Below, in pieces: positions 12,784-12,801 of a stretch of 12,801 nt of DNA. Source of the DNA: Pseudomonadota bacterium. Its GTDB lineage: Bacteria > Pseudomonadota > Gammaproteobacteria > Burkholderiales > Burkholderiaceae_C. The stretch is from the NCBI GenBank assembly GCA_023442945.1, contig JAEZWW010000097.1, positions 1-12,801 on the forward strand, written 5' to 3'. Each line of letters begins with the position of its first letter. Position 1 is the stretch's first letter. A model generated the notes under the pieces. The model saw nothing but the letters and a program-made list of their open reading frames with translations. It was not told the DNA's origin and ran no database searches. The position numbers and the translations under genes were made by a program.

Positions 12784-12801
12784 GGGGGGGGGGGGGGGGG
12801 G
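12784..12801. other. Terminal poly-G run, probable assembly artefact
   Basis: The last 18 bases are all G, after a G/C-only stretch. Such runs at a contig end are typical of no-signal calls in two-colour sequencing chemistry. I would not treat them as genomic sequence. Confidence 0.7.

Noticed and set aside
1..12801. Phage, insertion sequence, toxin-antitoxin, secretion or defence system
   Set aside because: No transposase, integrase, nuclease or toxin motif was seen in any frame; every large gene belongs to an ordinary metabolic, transport or stress family.

Overview
The window is a GC-rich bacterial chromosomal segment with densely packed genes and long antisense open frames. Protein families and a recurring intergenic repeat (TAGCTGC..TGCGCAGATGG..TAGGGCCAGCGGCCGATTT) suggest a betaproteobacterium of the Burkholderiales, most likely Comamonadaceae; the genus cannot be fixed. 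It ends in an 18-base run of G, which looks like a contig end or sequencing artefact.

Left part (1-3619, minus strand): a two-hotdog FAS1/MaoC-like acyl-CoA hydratase (277-1131), the membrane zinc protease HtpX (1298-2164) with a structured leader, and an Nramp-family metal transporter (2351-3619) whose metal-site motifs are not the canonical DPGN/MPH. Middle (3620-7943): the plus-strand argE (acetylornithine deacetylase, arginine synthesis) followed by a small exported protein of unknown function, a minus-strand DUF3025 protein, and a plus-strand LtrA-family membrane protein. Right part (7953-12651, all minus strand, so transcribed right to left): a YcaC-like isochorismatase-family hydrolase, a Kef-type K+/H+ antiporter with TrkA-N domain, a small GNAT (Acetyltransf_CG type), a pirin and an NADPH-dependent FMN/quinone reductase. 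GNAT and pirin are 3 bases apart and surely co-transcribed; Kef is 92 bases upstream of them.

Functionally this is mostly ordinary core and accessory metabolism and stress physiology. HtpX handles membrane protein quality control. The right-hand group (Kef, pirin, flavin reductase, hydrolase) could fit defence against electrophiles and redox stress, but that is inference from family membership only. I see no phage, IS element, CRISPR, toxin-antitoxin or other defence system, no tRNA or rRNA, and no clearly new multi-gene system.

The most distinctive non-coding content is a family of five dispersed ~55-75 bp repeats in five different intergenic regions, several ending in a GCCGATTT stem-loop and two touching or containing the stop codons of neighbouring genes. 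In addition, terminator-like hairpins sit immediately upstream of start codons (flavin reductase, isochorismatase-like hydrolase, argE), and there is a perfect 14-bp tandem repeat in the Nramp leader.
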